Source of the DNA: Saprospiraceae bacterium
GTDB taxonomy: Bacteria; Bacteroidota; Bacteroidia; Chitinophagales; Saprospiraceae
Length of the DNA stretch: 64,000 bases
Direction: 5' to 3'
Assembly: GCA_016716185.1 (NCBI GenBank)
Contig: JADJWV010000002.1
Span: forward strand, 720,501-784,500
The translations under genes and the position numbers were made by a program. Below the pieces are notes generated by a model that searched no databases, was not told where the DNA came from, and worked only from the letters and a program-made list of their open reading frames with translations. Positions 51,803 through 60,767 of the stretch are shown here, piece after piece (the stretch's first letter is position 1; each line of letters opens with the position of its first letter).

Positions 51803-53935
51803 ATGGGCATTGCGGCAATTATAATTTTAACACTATGCGGTTCTTTGGCTTTTGGTCAGGGGGATACACTCCATATTCCTGAGGTCATTATATCCGCAAC
51901 GCGAACCGAAAAAAAACTGGCTGCTGTTCCCATGCCTGTATTACTCGTTCAGAACAGGGAAATCAAGCTGACAGGGGCTTCCCGCTTGCAGGACTTACTC
52001 GCTGAACAACCTGGACTTAGTGTGGTGCCTCAGGTGAATGGATTTGGTAACGGACTACAGGTCCAGGGATTGAATCCGGATTATACACTGGTTATGGTCG
52101 ATGGAGAACCCATTATAGGAAGGCTTACCGGAAATCTGGAACTCAATCGTTTTGCTCTGGGTAATGTCAAACAAATTGAAATCGTAAAAGGTCCGAGCTC
52201 AAGTTTGTATGGCTCCGAGGCTTTAGGAGGCGTTGTCAATATTCTCACTCAATCGGCAGCGTACAATAAACTTCTTGCAGAAATAAAATACGGAACACAT
52301 CAAACCTTTGATCTGGGACTGCAATCGCATTTTCGCCACCGCAATTTTTCAATGGCTGCATTTGTGAATCATTACCGTACAGATGGATTTGATTTATTTG
52401 AGAACAATTTTGGTCAAGTCATTTCACCTTACTCCAATACCACCGTGCACCTCAAACCCAAATTGGAGTTAAAAGCCGGTCATATACTTACTCTGGATTC
52501 GAGGTGGTTCAGAGAAGTTCAGGACAATCGTTACCAGGTTATTTCGGGTAATGATTCCATAAAAGTTTCCGGCAGCGCATATGTAGAAGATTATAGTTTA
52601 AATCCCCGATTAAAATACAAACTTGGATCCGATGCATTTTTAAATTTCCATTATTATTTAAGCAGATATCATACGAAAACCAATTTGTTTGAAATTGAAG
52701 ATGATATCCTATATTATACCGATGAGTTTACCCAAATGTTCCAAAAACCAGAAGGAATCCTGAATTTTAAGTTGCACGAAAAACATACATTGACTGTTGG
52801 AACCGGGATGCATTTAGAATCGGTATCCACTTCGCGTTATGGAGATGCTGAGCGGAAAAAGCAGGAAAGCTTTTTTCTTTTTGCGCAAAATGAATGGACA
52901 CCGGACGAACATTGGGAATTGGTGGGAGGTTTGCGTTTCGACCGGAATCGGGTATACGGCAACCAGTGGTCTCCCAAATTTGCCGTACAATATAAATGGA
53001 ATGAAAAATTATCTTTAAAAGCTTCAACCGGGACTGGTTTCAAAGCGCCTGACTTCAGATACCTGTATCTGAATTTTAAAAACGCCGCTGCGGCCTATTC
53101 TGTATTTGGGACAGAACAAGTTGTTGCTCAGTTACGCGAACTCGAAGAGAAATCAGAGATCCAGATGTATTTTACTGATCCTGAAGATATTGGTGTGTTG
53201 GATGCCGAACGATCGTTAGCTTTTAATGTGGGATTAAATTACAGATGGAATAACAGATTTGAACTGGACATTAATGTTTTTCGCAATGAACTGGAAGGTC
53301 TGATTGAAAGCATTCCAGTAGCGGTCACCACTAACCAACGGAATATTTACTCCTACGATAATATTAAAAAGGCATTTACCCATGGACTTGAAATCACATG
53401 GAAAGGCAAATGGGAAAATGGATTCCAGATAATGGCTTCTTCACAATGGCTGGTAGCAAAAGACAAAGAATTGGTCAAAGCTATTGAAGACGGACAAGTC
53501 TTCGGGAGGGATCCTTTGACCAAAGAGTCGTACAGGATTCATCCGGGAGATTATTTTGGTCTGTATAACCGGTCGAGGCACACCGAAACCTTAAAACTTT
53601 TTTATACTCCTTCGAATGCCAAATGGGATGCCAGTTTTAGGATTACATACAAAAGCAAATTCGGTATCCAGAATTCAGCCGGAAGTGTACAAGGCATCAA
53701 CAGGCCATCATCCGATATCAACGGGAACACCATTCTGGATCGTTACGATCAATTCGTAAATGGTTATTTTCTGATGAATGCCAGTATTGGAAGAATCATG
53801 GGTCCATATTTTTATATGCAGTGTGGTGTTGAAAACCTGGGAGATTACACAGACCCTTACAATCTCCCTCAGCTTCCAGGCAGGTTGTTGTTTGTTAAAT
53901 TGAATTTTAAACTTTATAAAAATAATACAATATGA
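51803..53935 (+). CDS. TonB-dependent haem/iron receptor (HmuR-like)
   Basis: The 710-residue outer-membrane receptor has a short signal peptide and a TonB box-like IISATRTEKKL. The plug has LQVQGLNPDYTLVMVDGEP and IEIVKGPSSSLYGSEALGGVVNILTQ, and the barrel contains the haem-receptor-type segment GTGFKAPDFRYLYLNFKNA. It overlaps the HmuY-like gene by 4 bp. The pair suggests transfer of haem from the surface lipoprotein to the receptor; siderophore import is possible but less likely. ATG at 51803. Confidence 0.85.
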   Translation: MGIAAIIILTLCGSLAFGQGDTLHIPEVIISATRTEKKLAAVPMPVLLVQNREIKLTGASRLQDLLAEQPGLSVVPQVNGFGNGLQVQGLNPDYTLVMVDGEPIIGRLTGNLELNRFALGNVKQIEIVKGPSSSLYGSEALGGVVNILTQSAAYNKLLAEIKYGTHQTFDLGLQSHFRHRNFSMAAFVNHYRTDGFDLFENNFGQVISPYSNTTVHLKPKLELKAGHILTLDSRWFREVQDNRYQVISGNDSIKVSGSAYVEDYSLNPRLKYKLGSDAFLNFHYYLSRYHTKTNLFEIEDDILYYTDEFTQMFQKPEGILNFKLHEKHTLTVGTGMHLESVSTSRYGDAERKKQESFFLFAQNEWTPDEHWELVGGLRFDRNRVYGNQWSPKFAVQYKWNEKLSLKASTGTGFKAPDFRYLYLNFKNAAAAYSVFGTEQVVAQLRELEEKSEIQMYFTDPEDIGVLDAERSLAFNVGLNYRWNNRFELDINVFRNELEGLIESIPVAVTTNQRNIYSYDNIKKAFTHGLEITWKGKWENGFQIMASSQWLVAKDKELVKAIEDGQVFGRDPLTKESYRIHPGDYFGLYNRSRHTETLKLFYTPSNAKWDASFRITYKSKFGIQNSAGSVQGINRPSSDINGNTILDRYDQFVNGYFLMNASIGRIMGPYFYMQCGVENLGDYTDPYNLPQLPGRLLFVKLNFKLYKNNTI

Positions 53936-54546
53936 AATGGTATTTAAAATTGATGACACTCGGATTGTTGACTTTTATTATTTCCTGTGATGAAGATGAT
54001 GATCCTGCGGTAAGTGGAGTATTATCTGTGCAAGTGAACAATTTACCTGCAGATCCTCCAACGGGGTATGATCCGAATACCGGAGCGCCTATTGGTACAA
54101 CGAATAAGTATAGTTTCTTCCGGTTTTCAGACAGCACCATTGTCGCTGGAATCGATAGCGCAACAACCAAATGGGATATTGGATTCAGAGCTCAGGACAT
54201 TATTGTGAATTCAGGATCCAGTGGGCCGGGCAGTGCAGCTGCTTTTACATTTACAGGTTTATTTAATGAACTGGATTCAGTTCCGGCAGACAGCATATTC
54301 AAACAAGATCAGCTTGGGTCTCTGGCTATTGGAAGAACCTGGTATAATTACGATCCCGTGGCTATGGTGTTGATTCCAAAACCCGGAAGAGTAATTGTTA
54401 TCCGAACTGCTGACAATAAATACGTCAAGATGGAAATCCTGAGTTATTACAAAGACTCACCGGCAAGTCCGAAATTTACGGATCCGGCAAGGTATTATTC
54501 ATTCAGATATGTGTATCAGAAGGATGGAACTACGAGTTTTAAATAA
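53932..54546 (+). CDS. HmuY-like haem-binding lipoprotein
   Basis: The 204-residue protein has a lipoprotein signal (LLTFIISCDEDDD, lipidated Cys near residue 19). The HmuY-type beta-sheet domain follows: NKYSFFRFSDSTIV, TTKWDIGFRAQDIIVNSG and NKYVKMEILSYYKD. HmuY-family proteins sit on the outer surface and seize haem for the TonB receptor. The four-base overlap with the receptor gene gives coupled expression. Confidence 0.8.
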   Translation: MKWYLKLMTLGLLTFIISCDEDDDPAVSGVLSVQVNNLPADPPTGYDPNTGAPIGTTNKYSFFRFSDSTIVAGIDSATTKWDIGFRAQDIIVNSGSSGPGSAAAFTFTGLFNELDSVPADSIFKQDQLGSLAIGRTWYNYDPVAMVLIPKPGRVIVIRTADNKYVKMEILSYYKDSPASPKFTDPARYYSFRYVYQKDGTTSFK

Positions 54547-54593
54547 ATGCAAGGATGTTTTTTTTTTGGTAAATAGTTAATACTATCGTTTCG

Positions 54594-54625
54594 ACCCGGT
54601 TTTCAGTAATGATACCGGGTTTTTT
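54594..54625 (+). terminator. Terminator of the haem uptake operon
   Basis: ACCCGGT (54594-54600) pairs with ACCGGGT (54614-54620), followed by five T residues (54621-54625). It is well placed 50 bp after the HmuY-like stop. Confidence 0.75.
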
Positions 54626-54699
54626 GTTTCCTATTCGATTTCAGCTTCATTTGGCCGAAAGTATTTGTATAAATCTGATTTTGCCAAAGAGCCTTGAAG

Positions 54700-55428
54700 T
54701 CACTGCGTTTTCCAGTAGATGTTTTGTAAAAACCGAATCGCTCCGAATCCCTGGTCCGTATAATAGATATTAAATTGATGGGCATTGTCGTCGTTGTAGT
54801 AAACGGATTTTATTGAATTCTGGCCCAGCATCAGATCATCTTTGTACAGATACCTGATGGTATTGAATGGAATAAAACCGCGATCGAGTACCGGAAATTG
54901 CATCAATTGAATTTCACCGGAATTTTCAATGGATATAGAGAAGTTCAAAAGGTCTGCCAACAAAGGACCATCGTAAGTGCTGTGTCGTTCGTCAAGGACG
55001 ACAGTTAATTGAATATTGATGGCGTTCACGGGATGAGCTTTGTTTAGATTGTTGTACTTGAATAAATAGGATTTTGTAGAGTATCCAACAGGTCGTTTTT
55101 GTAAACTGTCCTGGGGACACACGATGTAAAATTGGGAATGATCAATGTCAAGTACCTTCTTGTATTCAGTCAGTTGAAAAGATAAACTATCTTCTGTCCT
55201 GGATTTAAATCTGAGTATTTGATCAGGCAGCTCTTTTATCCAATCAAGACTTGAATTTGCCGGCCAAAAAGTCTCGAGCTTCAGAGGGATGACGCAAGGG
55301 TTGTACAAATCATCAGAAGAATTTGTACAAGATTGAAGTGCATGAAAACTTAATATAAATAGCCAGGCTTTAGCTTTTGACAGATAAATTTTTTGATTTA
55401 AAACCCGAACAATGAATTTCTCTGACAT
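54700..55428 (-). CDS. Hypothetical lipoprotein
   Basis: The 242-residue protein has a hydrophobic segment ending in a possible lipobox, SFHALQSCTNSSDD, about 34 residues from the chosen start. An ATG nearer the hydrophobic segment was not found. The rest is beta-rich with no recognised family. It converges on the haem operon and is divergent from the next lipoprotein. Function unknown. Confidence 0.55.
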   Translation of the reverse strand: MSEKFIVRVLNQKIYLSKAKAWLFILSFHALQSCTNSSDDLYNPCVIPLKLETFWPANSSLDWIKELPDQILRFKSRTEDSLSFQLTEYKKVLDIDHSQFYIVCPQDSLQKRPVGYSTKSYLFKYNNLNKAHPVNAINIQLTVVLDERHSTYDGPLLADLLNFSISIENSGEIQLMQFPVLDRGFIPFNTIRYLYKDDLMLGQNSIKSVYYNDDNAHQFNIYYTDQGFGAIRFLQNIYWKTQ

Positions 55429-55537
55429 GAAAGAAAACGATTATCCAATATTAAACGTCCTACAAAATAATTTGTTAACATAAAACATTAATCAAACGGA
55501 ACCCCGAATTCTTTTGAATTTTGTTTAAAATATCTTT

Positions 55538-56596
55538 ATGAATATAAAATATTCCTTGATTATCAGTTCTTTAGCTTGTTTACTGCCTATGGCAGCATGT
55601 AAAAAGGACGCCCCCGTCCAATCCGGAAGTGAAACTTCCCAATTGCAAGATGTGAATGATACCAAGTTGCCTACCTATGCAGTCACCCTCAATGGTAACC
55701 CTTTAAAAGAAATGCCGGAGCCTGATTCCATTAAACAATCCTATATCAAATCTTTGGATGATGCCAGAGCTTTTTACCTGGGCAATCTTTCGAATGTCAA
55801 AGGTTATGTGGATTATGGAAGAAAAGCACTGAAGCTTGGTTTTGCAGAAAACGCGATCCAGGTTTTGAGCAAAGGAATCGACCAGTTTCCCAACACGGCA
55901 GACCTTTATTATTATCGGGGAATAGCACATGTTGTTGGAAGACAATTTCCGGAAGCCGCAAGCGATTTTTGGAAAGCAGGGAAAGCCATCGAAGGACAAA
56001 AAGATGCGCGGGGAATACTGGAAAAAACGGAAGAAGAGAAAAAAATCGATGCCACGCTTCAATACGAAATCTATAAATGGATGGGTTTGGCTTTTCAGTG
56101 TCAGGGTGATTTTTCAAATGCAGAAAAAATGTACGAAGTCTGTGGAGATTTTTCGACCAATTCCGATTTGTATTGCATGTCTTACTATTGGCAATATCAA
56201 GCATACATGCGTGCAGGTAGGGAAAAGGACGCGCAATCCATTTTGGAATCAGTTACTCCAAAGATGTACATTACCCCGCCTACTCAACCATATCTCGATG
56301 CATTATTGTATTATAAAGGGGAATTAAAGGAATCGGATCTCGTAAATCTGGATGAAGCACCCGGATCCTCATCAGAAGCATATGCCTGGACCATAAAAGC
56401 CTATGCAATTGCAGTGAAAGCAATATTGGATAAAAAGGATTCACGAAATCTGGAAGTCCTCAACAAGATCGTTGCAACTCCATTCTGGAATCAACCGGCA
56501 TACATTGCTGCAGAAGCAGACCATCACAGACTCAAGGGCTATAATTACGAGCAAATGAAAGGTGCAGAATTGAAATCTGGTACAAAGAGAAATTGA
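55538..56596 (+). CDS. TPR-like lipoprotein
   Basis: The 352-residue protein has a lipoprotein signal (SLACLLPMAACKKD, Cys at residue 21). A helical repeat region follows, with tetratricopeptide-like units (VLSKGIDQFPNTADLYYYRGIAH and PEAASDFWKAGKAIEG, then GDFSNAEKMYEVCGDF). It is probably a periplasm-facing scaffold. No partner gene is adjacent. Confidence 0.65.
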   Translation: MNIKYSLIISSLACLLPMAACKKDAPVQSGSETSQLQDVNDTKLPTYAVTLNGNPLKEMPEPDSIKQSYIKSLDDARAFYLGNLSNVKGYVDYGRKALKLGFAENAIQVLSKGIDQFPNTADLYYYRGIAHVVGRQFPEAASDFWKAGKAIEGQKDARGILEKTEEEKKIDATLQYEIYKWMGLAFQCQGDFSNAEKMYEVCGDFSTNSDLYCMSYYWQYQAYMRAGREKDAQSILESVTPKMYITPPTQPYLDALLYYKGELKESDLVNLDEAPGSSSEAYAWTIKAYAIAVKAILDKKDSRNLEVLNKIVATPFWNQPAYIAAEADHHRLKGYNYEQMKGAELKSGTKRN

Positions 56597-56998
56597 AATG
56601 GGTGGGTGTGATGATTTACAACTTGTGATAAAATAGCGTATGTCACTTCTTGTAATGCGTGAATTATAATGTATTACTAACGAATGTTAGTAAAATAGTT
56701 GAAAAATAATATGGTTACCGGATTGTTTAAAGAAATCCGTTGTGTGATTAAATTCAGCTTGAATACAAGTTAACATCCTTGCCTTTTCCCTATAAGCCTT
56801 AAAATATTACACACTGCCCACTGCGAACATCATCCTGGCTTTTCGCTTAATTTCTTTACCTCATTCGTCTATAATTTTCCTGATTTCGTCGTAGATTTCG
56901 GATGATTTGGAATTTAGTAGCGCAATACTATGTTGCAATGATGTAAAACTGATCGAATAGATCAGAAATCCTATGGTAAAACAAATTAAACTGAAGTT
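56597..56998. other. Intergenic region of about 400 bp
   Basis: No gene seen. A small perfect hairpin TTACTAAC-GAAT-GTTAGTAA lies at 56674-56693 without a following T-run. A related TTACTAACA...TTCGTTAG motif occurs at 60866-60887. Confidence 0.45.
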
Positions 56999-57841
56999 AT
57001 GAATTACGCTTTGAAAGAAAAACCTTTTCAGGCCATATCAGGCTGGTGGGTCCTGTTGGTAATACTTGTATTGCCTTATATTTTATGGATGAGCCATAAT
57101 CTGGTTTTGTATATTATTGGAGGGATTGTATGGTTGCTGCTCCTTTTAGGGTTAATTGTGGTCAATCCCAACGGCTCCAGAGTTCTTATCTTATTTGGAA
57201 AGTATGTGGGTACCATCCGGGAGGATGGCTTCTTTTGGGCGAACCCTTTTTTTGTAAAGTGTAGTTTATCCTTGCGTGCAAGAAATTTCGAGAGTGATCG
57301 ACTGAAGGTCAATGATAAGCGTGGCAATCCCGTTTGGATTGGTGTGGTTTTGGTATGGAGAGTGAAGGATACGTTCAGAGCGCAATTTGAGGTTGAAGAT
57401 TATATCCATTTTGTTAAAGTTCAAACCGATGCTGCTGTCAGAAAACTTGCCGGAAGTTTTGCATACGATCACATAGACGATCATGAAGAAATAACTTTGA
57501 GGTCATCTGAGGAGGAGGTCAATCGTGTGCTTGAAAACGAATTGACGGAACGACTTAGTTTTGCAGGTATTGAGGTGCTTGAATCGAGAATTGGGTACTT
57601 GTCTTATTCTCCTGAAATTGCAGCCGCGATGCTTAAACGTCAGCAAGCTGAAGCCATCGTTAGTGCCCGCTACAAAATAGTGGAAGGAGCCATCGGTATG
57701 GTAGAAGGGGCCCTCAAGCAATTGGACCAAAAAGGAATTGTACAATTGGATGCTCATGAAAAGGCGAAACTGGTAAGTAATCTCATGGTGGTCCTTTGTT
57801 CCGAAAAAGAGACCACACCGGTTGTAGAAACATCAGCATAA
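56999..57841 (+). CDS. SPFH/Band 7-domain membrane protein
   Basis: The 280-residue protein starts with two hydrophobic helices (about residues 14-53). The Band 7 domain follows (VVNPNGSRVLILFGKYVGTIREDGFFWANPF, NPVWIGVVLVWRVKDT, YFVKVQTDAAVRKLAG-type). A helical C-terminus has AAAMLKRQQAEAIVSARY. SPFH proteins organise membrane microdomains and associated proteases. It precedes uvrC by 78 bp. Confidence 0.85.
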   Translation: MNYALKEKPFQAISGWWVLLVILVLPYILWMSHNLVLYIIGGIVWLLLLLGLIVVNPNGSRVLILFGKYVGTIREDGFFWANPFFVKCSLSLRARNFESDRLKVNDKRGNPVWIGVVLVWRVKDTFRAQFEVEDYIHFVKVQTDAAVRKLAGSFAYDHIDDHEEITLRSSEEEVNRVLENELTERLSFAGIEVLESRIGYLSYSPEIAAAMLKRQQAEAIVSARYKIVEGAIGMVEGALKQLDQKGIVQLDAHEKAKLVSNLMVVLCSEKETTPVVETSA

Positions 57842-57919
57842 ATTGAGATATTCGATGATCTGATTTTTTACAGGGGTATTGACAAGACTGAATTGGCGGT
57901 TGTAGTTTAATTTTGCCTC

Positions 57920-59755
57920 ATGACCCATGAGGAATTTCTAAAATTGTCGGATGGCATACCCAGAGAACCCGGGATCTATAAGTTTATAGGGCAACATGAG
58001 GAGATCTTATACGTAGGGAAAGCAAAGAGTCTCCGAAATCGCTTGGGCTCCTATTTTGGAGATAAAAAATACATCGCAGCCAAAACCAAAGCATTGGTTC
58101 GCAATGCATTGAAAATCGAATACACCCTTACTGAAAATGAGCAGGATGCATTCCTTCTGGAAAATTCTCTGATCAAAACCCATCAACCGAAGTACAATGT
58201 GATGCTGAAGGATGGCAAGACCTATGCTTATGTTTGCATCAAAAAGGAAGCTTTCCCAAGGGTCTTTTTCACAAGGAGAGTGATCAGAGACGGATCGACT
58301 TATTTTGGACCTTACGCATCGAAATACAAAGCCGAGATCATCATGGACCTGGTGAAAAAGCTGTTTCCCTTGCGCACCTGTTCACTGAACCTTGCCCCTG
58401 ACCAAATAGCCAAAGGGAAATATAAAGTCTGTCTGGAATATCATATAAAAAATTGTTTGGGTCCCTGTCAGCAATTTGAATCTTCTGATCATTACGATAA
58501 AAAAATACAGCAGATTAAAAATATACTCAAAGGACATTTATCTGTAGTCCGAAAGTTTTTAGAAGATCAAATGGAATCATATGCCTCTGAAATGGAGTTT
58601 GAAAAAGCTCATGAGAGTAAAATGCAGCTTTCTGCCTTTGAAGATTATCAGGGCAAGTCTACAGTGGTGAGTACAAGTATTCAGGATGTGGATGTATTTT
58701 CGATAACTTCGACGGATCAGGAGGCTTATATTCATTTTATGAAAGTTATCGATGGAGCTGTCATCCATACGTATACCATGGAAGCTGCAAAAAATTGCGA
58801 CGAAGACGAATCGCAAATTCTTTCTTTGGCCATTCCAAGGATCAGGGAAAAATTTGACAGCATTGCTCCGGAAATTATCGTTCCAATAATGGTGGCTCTG
58901 AACGATGAAACTGTACAAGTTGTGATCCCAAAGCAAGGAGATAAGAAAAAATTATTGGACTTGTCGAATAACAACATCGAATATTATAAACTGCAGAAAC
59001 GAAAAGAGCAACTGAACAAGACCGGAAAACTCAGTCACTCGGAAAGAATTCTCCATACGCTCAAAGACGATTTGAACATGACTGAACTGCCTATGCATAT
59101 CGAATGTTTTGACAATTCTAATATCCAGGGAACAAATCCTGTAGCGGCCTGTGTAGTGTTTAAAAATGCAAAACCAAGCGTAAAGGATTACAGGCATTAC
59201 AACATCAAATCGGTAGTTGGCCCCGACGATTTTGCATCGATGGAAGAGGTGGTATATAGAAGATATAAGCGATTGCTGGAAGAACAGCAACCACTACCAC
59301 AACTGGTCATCATCGATGGAGGAAAGGGACAACTTTCGTCGGCCATGATTTCTTTGGAGAAACTGGGATTGGATCGGAACTTAACAGTTATTGGAATTGC
59401 GAAACGCCTTGAAGAAATTTATTTTCCGAACGACTCCATTCCCTTGCATATCAATAAAAAATCTGAATCGCTGAAACTAATTCAACAATTGAGGAATGAA
59501 GCCCATCGGTTTGGTTTGAATTTTCACAGAAATCAGCGATCCAAAAAATTTATTCAGTCGGAGCTTGCCAAAATCAAGGGCATTGGTGATAAAACCATAT
59601 CAAAATTGATTGGAAAATTTGGTTCCGTGGAACAGATTAAAAAAGCAAACCCTGAAGAAATTTCAGACCTGGTTGGAAAAGATATTTGTGCCAAAATCCG
59701 TTCTTATTTTGATTTAGAAACAGGGGAACAAAAAAGCGAAAAACCAAATGAGTAA
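57920..59755 (+). CDS. uvrC: Excinuclease ABC subunit C
   Basis: The 611-residue nuclease makes the 3' and 5' incisions in nucleotide excision repair. It has an N-terminal GIY-YIG domain (GIYKFIGQHEEILYVGKAKSLRNRLGSYF), a UVR domain (about residues 205-235), and the RNase H-like core (CFDNSNIQGTNPVAACVVF, IDGGKGQLSSA). The end has a helix-hairpin-helix (KGIGDKTISKLIGKFGSVEQI). Length is normal. A TAATTTTG box lies just before the ATG at 57920. It overlaps galE by 8 bp. Confidence 0.96.
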   Translation: MTHEEFLKLSDGIPREPGIYKFIGQHEEILYVGKAKSLRNRLGSYFGDKKYIAAKTKALVRNALKIEYTLTENEQDAFLLENSLIKTHQPKYNVMLKDGKTYAYVCIKKEAFPRVFFTRRVIRDGSTYFGPYASKYKAEIIMDLVKKLFPLRTCSLNLAPDQIAKGKYKVCLEYHIKNCLGPCQQFESSDHYDKKIQQIKNILKGHLSVVRKFLEDQMESYASEMEFEKAHESKMQLSAFEDYQGKSTVVSTSIQDVDVFSITSTDQEAYIHFMKVIDGAVIHTYTMEAAKNCDEDESQILSLAIPRIREKFDSIAPEIIVPIMVALNDETVQVVIPKQGDKKKLLDLSNNNIEYYKLQKRKEQLNKTGKLSHSERILHTLKDDLNMTELPMHIECFDNSNIQGTNPVAACVVFKNAKPSVKDYRHYNIKSVVGPDDFASMEEVVYRRYKRLLEEQQPLPQLVIIDGGKGQLSSAMISLEKLGLDRNLTVIGIAKRLEEIYFPNDSIPLHINKKSESLKLIQQLRNEAHRFGLNFHRNQRSKKFIQSELAKIKGIGDKTISKLIGKFGSVEQIKKANPEEISDLVGKDICAKIRSYFDLETGEQKSEKPNE

Positions 59756-60767
59756 GAAAATTGCGGTGACCGGAGGATGCGGATATATAGGAAGCCATAC
59801 CCTGGTTGACTTATTGCAAAATGGATATGAAGTATTTAGCGTTGATTCACTCGTGAATTCAACCGAAGTATCTTTGGTCGGAATTGAAAAAATCACAGGC
59901 ACAAAAATTAAAAATTACAAATTAGATCTTGCAGATCCTCTGGCCTGGCAGCAATTGCTGGAGTTTGAAAAAGATGTATCCGGGATTATTCATTTTGCAG
60001 CCTTAAAAGCAGTAGGCGAATCAGTCGAACAGCCATTAAGATACTATGATAATAATTTGAATGCACTGTTGAATGTTTTCAAATGGATGGATCTTGGATC
60101 AGTGCCCTATTTGATTTTTTCTTCGTCGTGCACCGTATATGGAGATCGTTGTGAATTGCCTGTAAGGGAGTCTCAGGCATTTGGCAAAACGAATTCCCCA
60201 TACGGAAAAACCAAACAGATAGGGGAGTGGATGATGGAAGATGTCCTGGCAGCGCAACACAAACAAGGTATTAGTTTGCGTTATTTTAATCCGGCAGGTG
60301 CGCACGAATCCTCGTGGATAGGGGAGGCACCAAGCAATCCAGCCCTCAACCTGGTCCCGGTCATCACCGAGACCGCGATTGGAAAACGCGATACGATGAC
60401 CGTTTTTGGAAACGATTACCCGACACGCGATGGTACTTGCATCAGGGATTATGTTCATGTGATGGATCTGGCCAGAGCTCACACACTTGCCTTGAATTAT
60501 TTGATCGAAGGTAAATCGCCAGTTCATTTCGATGCATTTAACCTGGGCATTGGGCAAGGCCTGTCGGTTCTGGAAATGATCGAAGCATTTGAAAAATGTG
60601 CGGAACAGAAATTGAATTATAAAATGGGTTCTCGAAGGTTAGGAGATATGGCTGAAGTTTATGCTGATGCTGCGAAAGCTTCTGCATTGCTTGATTGGAA
60701 GCCCCTGTTTGGAGTTGAAGATATCATGCGTACTGCATGGGAATGGGAGAAAAGGAGGGGGATATAA
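59748..60767 (+). CDS. galE: UDP-glucose 4-epimerase
   Basis: The 339-residue epimerase has the NAD motif VTGGCGYIGSHTLVDLL, HFAALKAVGESV, SSSCTVYGD and the catalytic Tyr/Lys pair SPYGKTKQ. Later landmarks are LRYFNPAGAHESSWIGE and RDGTCIRDYVHVMDLA. It interconverts UDP-glucose and UDP-galactose for glycans. The 8-bp overlap with uvrC places both on one transcript. Confidence 0.94.
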   Translation: MSKKIAVTGGCGYIGSHTLVDLLQNGYEVFSVDSLVNSTEVSLVGIEKITGTKIKNYKLDLADPLAWQQLLEFEKDVSGIIHFAALKAVGESVEQPLRYYDNNLNALLNVFKWMDLGSVPYLIFSSSCTVYGDRCELPVRESQAFGKTNSPYGKTKQIGEWMMEDVLAAQHKQGISLRYFNPAGAHESSWIGEAPSNPALNLVPVITETAIGKRDTMTVFGNDYPTRDGTCIRDYVHVMDLARAHTLALNYLIEGKSPVHFDAFNLGIGQGLSVLEMIEAFEKCAEQKLNYKMGSRRLGDMAEVYADAAKASALLDWKPLFGVEDIMRTAWEWEKRRGI

